DNA from: Euryarchaeota archaeon UBA462
GTDB taxonomy: Archaea > Thermoplasmatota > Poseidoniia > Poseidoniales > Thalassarchaeaceae
Length of the DNA: 64,000 nucleotides
Reading direction: 5' to 3'
Assembly: GCA_002506755.1 (NCBI GenBank)
Contig: DAYD01000018.1
Span: 47,849 to 111,848, forward strand
The first letter of the stretch is position 1. The number at the start of each line of letters is the position of its first letter. Positions 61,443-64,000 of the stretch are shown in pieces. Under the pieces are notes generated by a model, which was not told where the DNA came from, ran no database searches, and worked only from the letters and a program-made list of their open reading frames with translations. Both the position numbers and the translations under genes were made by a program.

Positions 61443-62372
61443 ATGGTCAAAGAAGTAGGGCCCGAGAAAGCGAGTTGGCTTCTTGAGCAGGCGGGATTGA
61501 AAGGACTAGAGTCTATGACTCGTCTTGACGGAGGTTGGGACAATGCCAACTTCCTTCTAAGGCTAATCGACGGATATGAAGTAGTCCTGAAGGCTTGGAT
61601 CGCTAACGATGTAGACGAGGTGGGCAGGGTTGTAAGGCGTCATGTCCACCTAAACTCCCATGGAATACCCACAACCGTACCCTTACGCCTGTTAAATGGT
61701 GATTTTTTTGCTGAAAGAGAGGGTATCGCCTGGACATTAATTCCCTATGTATCGGGTGGAATGCTTGGCGAAGATGAGGGTTCGCTGAAAAGCCTTGGAA
61801 TAGCGTTGTCCAGAATGAGTTTGATTCCAGCCGCTGATTGCTTTCCTCGGGAATATAGAATGGGCTTCAGTTTGTTCGATAAAGTTCTGAAATCTAAGTC
61901 TGAAAAAGTGGATCGAGAATTCATCGAGATTCTTTCTTCTGAGGTTTCCAACTTGAAGAGTGTTATCCCAGAAAATCTTCCGTTAGGTGTATTACATGGC
62001 GATTTGTTTCCGGACAATGTCATCGGAAGTGATGGAGGAGAAGTACTAGCGATTCTTGATTTGGAAGAGGCTTGGATCGGCCCAAGGGCATTTGATCTTG
62101 CGATGGCCTTCGTTGGCTTTGGATGGGAAGATGGAAAGCCGGTTGAGAAGAGTTGGAAGGCTCTTGTCGACGGGTATCAGAGCATAAGCGAGCTTAGCCA
62201 AGCAGAAATATCGGCTCTCCCAATCTTGCATAGATTTGCCACCTTATCGATTGCATGTTGGAGGTATTGGAAGCACAATCTTACTGCTCCAGATGTATCT
62301 CTTTCAGAGAGATACGTCGAAATGGTTGAAAGACTGTCCGTTGAGTTTGATTTTTCAGGGGCGTTTGAATGA
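61443..62372 (+). CDS. Aminoglycoside-phosphotransferase fold kinase, homoserine kinase type II-like
   Basis: The 309-residue protein has the fold's N-lobe (GGWDNANFLLRL, then VVLKAW with the lysine), and the C-lobe catalytic loop VLHGDLFPDNVIG, followed by the metal-binding LDLEEAWIGPRAFDLAM. Type II homoserine kinases (ThrB) have this layout. The DFG-equivalent here reads LDLEE. Amino acid, sugar or choline kinases of the same fold are alternatives. It overlaps the MOSC gene by ATGA. Confidence 0.75.
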   Translation: MVKEVGPEKASWLLEQAGLKGLESMTRLDGGWDNANFLLRLIDGYEVVLKAWIANDVDEVGRVVRRHVHLNSHGIPTTVPLRLLNGDFFAEREGIAWTLIPYVSGGMLGEDEGSLKSLGIALSRMSLIPAADCFPREYRMGFSLFDKVLKSKSEKVDREFIEILSSEVSNLKSVIPENLPLGVLHGDLFPDNVIGSDGGEVLAILDLEEAWIGPRAFDLAMAFVGFGWEDGKPVEKSWKALVDGYQSISELSQAEISALPILHRFATLSIACWRYWKHNLTAPDVSLSERYVEMVERLSVEFDFSGAFE

Positions 62373-62839
62373 ACGGATTGGTTCACTCCATTAACATAAG
62401 CGAAGGCGGAGTTCCGAAATTACCCGTGAGTTCTGCTAAGGTAGAATATGGTGGTTTGGAAGGAGATTACAATAAATTTAGAAACGAAAAAAGGAATAAT
62501 CATGCCGATCGTGCAGTATGCCTTTTCTCACTCGAGAGAATAGAAGAGCTTCGAAATGAAGGGCACCCCATCACGATTGGCTCTACAGGTGAAAACTTCA
62601 CTATTAGTGGATTAGAGTGGCAAATACTTGAGGTGGGAGTGAGGATTTCGATAGGGCGTGCTACGATTGAACTGAGCGAGCCGTGCGCACCTTGTGGTAA
62701 GATAGGGAGTTCATTCTCCAATAGAAGATTCTCTAGGATTGATCATGAAATGGAATATGGCTGGTCGAGATGGTTGGCGAGAGTTATTGAAGAAGGTAAT
62801 GTGTGTATCGGAGATGCAGTGAATATCGTTAATACCTAG
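62369..62839 (+). CDS. MOSC domain protein
   Basis: MOSC domains bind molybdenum cofactor-type sulfur or act in sulfur transfer. The 156-residue product has the family features GLEGDYNKFR with HADRAVCLFS, TIGSTGENFTISGLEW and the conserved cysteine in EPCAPCGKI. It is coupled to the kinase-like gene by a 4-base overlap. Confidence 0.88.
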   Translation: MNGLVHSINISEGGVPKLPVSSAKVEYGGLEGDYNKFRNEKRNNHADRAVCLFSLERIEELRNEGHPITIGSTGENFTISGLEWQILEVGVRISIGRATIELSEPCAPCGKIGSSFSNRRFSRIDHEMEYGWSRWLARVIEEGNVCIGDAVNIVNT

Positions 62840-62857
62840 AGGTAAGAACCGGATACA

Positions 62858-63757
62858 ATGACAATGATGAGTAGACCAGGTGCCCGTGTGGGGTTCTTTG
62901 AGAGAATTTCAAGAGGATGGAAGATGACAAAGTTAGGTATCGCCGTCGTAAGGGCGGATCCGGAATTAATGGTCTACACACTACTTTCTGGGATTCTGTC
63001 CTTGCTGGCGATAGGGGTAGCGATTTCTGGTTCGATCGGTCTTGATGTTTTAGTGACGGATCCCGAATGTGTGGGTGAAGATTGTGGAAGCGAGTTGGTT
63101 TTCGGGCACATGGCTATCTGGTTTGTTTTTTACATGATAGTGTCTATAATTACAGTTTTTTGGAACGCGGCGATTATCGCCAGTGCCTATGAGAGGTTGA
63201 CTGCAGGAACAAATCCTAGCTTCTCCTACGGGATTGGTCAGGCTATGAAGTGTCTTCCTCAAATATTCATATGGGGGTTAATAGCTGGAACTGTTGGGCT
63301 CTTTATCCAGATCTTAGAAGGTTTAGCAAATAGTGAAGATTCACCCCCTCCATTGAGATTAGTGGCCGGGATGGCTAGTTTTTTCATCGGAGTAGCATGG
63401 TGGGTCCTAACCTTCTTCGTTGTTCCGATAATAGTGCTTGAGAGGGCTAGTGTGTTAGATAGCATGGGCAGGAGTCCCGAGTTATTCAGGGGGACCTGGG
63501 GAGAGGATGTGACGTCACACATTGGAACTGGGTTGCTTATGACTCTCTGCATATTCATTCTGGCCGCTATTTCTGTTCCTGTGATGATGCTTGGGGATGT
63601 GGGTCTGGTGTTGGGGCTGGTGATTTTGGCCGTTGGAGTACTGTTCGCTGTACTATTCTTCTCCACTGTTGAGGCGGTGAACAGAGCTTCACTGTTCTAC
63701 TATGCAAAGACGGGCCAGGCTCCGCCAATGGCCCAAAAGGTTGGAATTAACTTCTGA
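62858..63757 (+). CDS. DUF6159-like membrane protein
   Basis: The 299-residue protein has about six membrane helices (LLSGILSLLAIGVAI, WFVFYMIVSIITVFWNAAII, FIWGLIAGTVGLFIQI, FFIGVAWWVLTFFVVPII, LLMTLCIFILAAISVPVMML and VLGLVILAVGVLFAVLF) with a typical FERISRGWKMTKLG opening, the pattern of DUF6159. Function is unknown. ATG at 62858 with GAGGTAAG upstream. Confidence 0.75.
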   Translation: MTMMSRPGARVGFFERISRGWKMTKLGIAVVRADPELMVYTLLSGILSLLAIGVAISGSIGLDVLVTDPECVGEDCGSELVFGHMAIWFVFYMIVSIITVFWNAAIIASAYERLTAGTNPSFSYGIGQAMKCLPQIFIWGLIAGTVGLFIQILEGLANSEDSPPPLRLVAGMASFFIGVAWWVLTFFVVPIIVLERASVLDSMGRSPELFRGTWGEDVTSHIGTGLLMTLCIFILAAISVPVMMLGDVGLVLGLVILAVGVLFAVLFFSTVEAVNRASLFYYAKTGQAPPMAQKVGINF

Positions 63758-63980
63758 GGCTTTTCAGTGACAACGAATACTGATTCCTTAGGAGCGGAAA
63801 TGATCGAGGAATTGATATTAGCAGTCGAAGATAGCATTTCTGAGGAAGGGGAGCATGGGTAGTGGAGGGCCTTCAAGAAAGCCTTTGCTATATGCTTGCC
63901 ACTATTTCCGATCGGATACTCGATTTTATGGAAACTAGGATACCTGTGAAATAGACCTGCATAGGCCCGTGGTCTGACAA

Positions 63981-64000
63981 GCAGAGGTACCCGAGCGGTC
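63981..64000 (+). tRNA. 5' end of a tRNA, probably tRNA-Leu (cut by window edge)
   Basis: The last 20 bases read GCAGAGG (acceptor 5' strand), T, A and the D-arm start CCCGAGCGGTC. This resembles the beginning of class II tRNAs, in particular archaeal Leu with NCCGAGCGGTCAAAGGN. The rest of the cloverleaf lies outside the window. No gene is seen in 63758-63980 apart from a short unconvincing frame. Confidence 0.7.

Noticed and set aside
63259..63666. 135-residue minus-strand frame opposite the DUF6159-like gene
   Set aside because: It is antisense to a well-formed membrane protein and has no family signature.
63767..63862. 31-residue plus-strand frame starting with GTG
   Set aside because: It is acidic and helix-prone but very short, lacks a ribosome-binding site and has no supporting context.
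1..64000. CRISPR arrays, transposases, integrases or prophage genes
   Set aside because: No regularly spaced repeats and no recognisable mobile-element proteins were seen on either strand.

Overview
This window comes from an archaeon, most likely a planktonic euryarchaeon of the Thermoplasmatota, and by inference a Marine Group II / Poseidoniales-type genome. The evidence is a DNA polymerase D large subunit (DP2), an archaeal/eukaryotic-type primase large subunit, the archaeal DnaG-like protein, a thermosome subunit, the KEOPS subunit Pcc1, archaeal phosphopantothenate synthetase, deoxyhypusine synthase and a complete archaellum (arl/fla) gene cluster. The lineage is inferred from gene content, not from a marker-gene tree. 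Genes are packed tightly on both strands, no gap exceeds 300 bases, and many tail-to-tail gene pairs interlock at their stop codons.

Layout. 1-2070 (minus): the 5' part of a class II fumarase carrying an N-terminal ribbon-helix-helix domain, then cyclophilin, CsaA-like protein and pyrE. 2197-6057 (plus): polC (DP2). 6050-21189 (minus): an archaellum cluster read from right to left. It begins with a 1731-residue secreted, membrane-anchored beta-domain protein and a 347-residue partner, continues with two archaellins, an ArlC/D/E-like protein, ArlF, ArlG, ArlH, ArlI and ArlJ, and ends with the prearchaellin peptidase. 21269-36197: a mixed housekeeping stretch with a two-domain YfaP-like protein, MptE-like enzyme, PriL, a DUF373-pcc1-nadC-phosphopantothenate synthetase run, an isopropylmalate dehydrogenase-family enzyme, an Eco57I-like DNA methyltransferase with an altered catalytic motif, THEP1 NTPase, GcvH, RNase HI and a threonine dehydratase-like enzyme. 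36208-36281: tRNA-Cys.

36347-46116: aminotransferase, SpeD and deoxyhypusine synthase, then enolase, an Lrp/AsnC regulator, a methyltransferase, a redoxin, a large TPR protein and DnaG. 46117-54960: a GC-rich, hairpin-rich gap, TerB-like and small unknown genes, MobA-like protein, PurN, a transsulfuration pair abutting tail to tail, PurH and the thermosome. 55070-61367: a secreted protein followed by an AT-rich glycan-modification island of two methyltransferases, a family 2 glycosyltransferase and three sulfotransferases. 61443-64000: a homoserine-kinase-like protein, MOSC protein, DUF6159-like membrane protein and the first 20 bases of a tRNA.

How it fits together. The archaellum block has all core export and motor parts plus its own signal peptidase, so it probably makes a working archaellum. 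The giant surface protein and its partner are the least expected members. The glycan island could decorate surface proteins such as archaellins, but nothing in the window proves this. The strongest novelty candidates are the DNA-binding-domain/fumarase fusion, the giant protein pair at the head of the archaellum cluster, the glycine-rich beta insertion in ArlF, and the methyltransferase whose NPPY-type motif reads RPPW.
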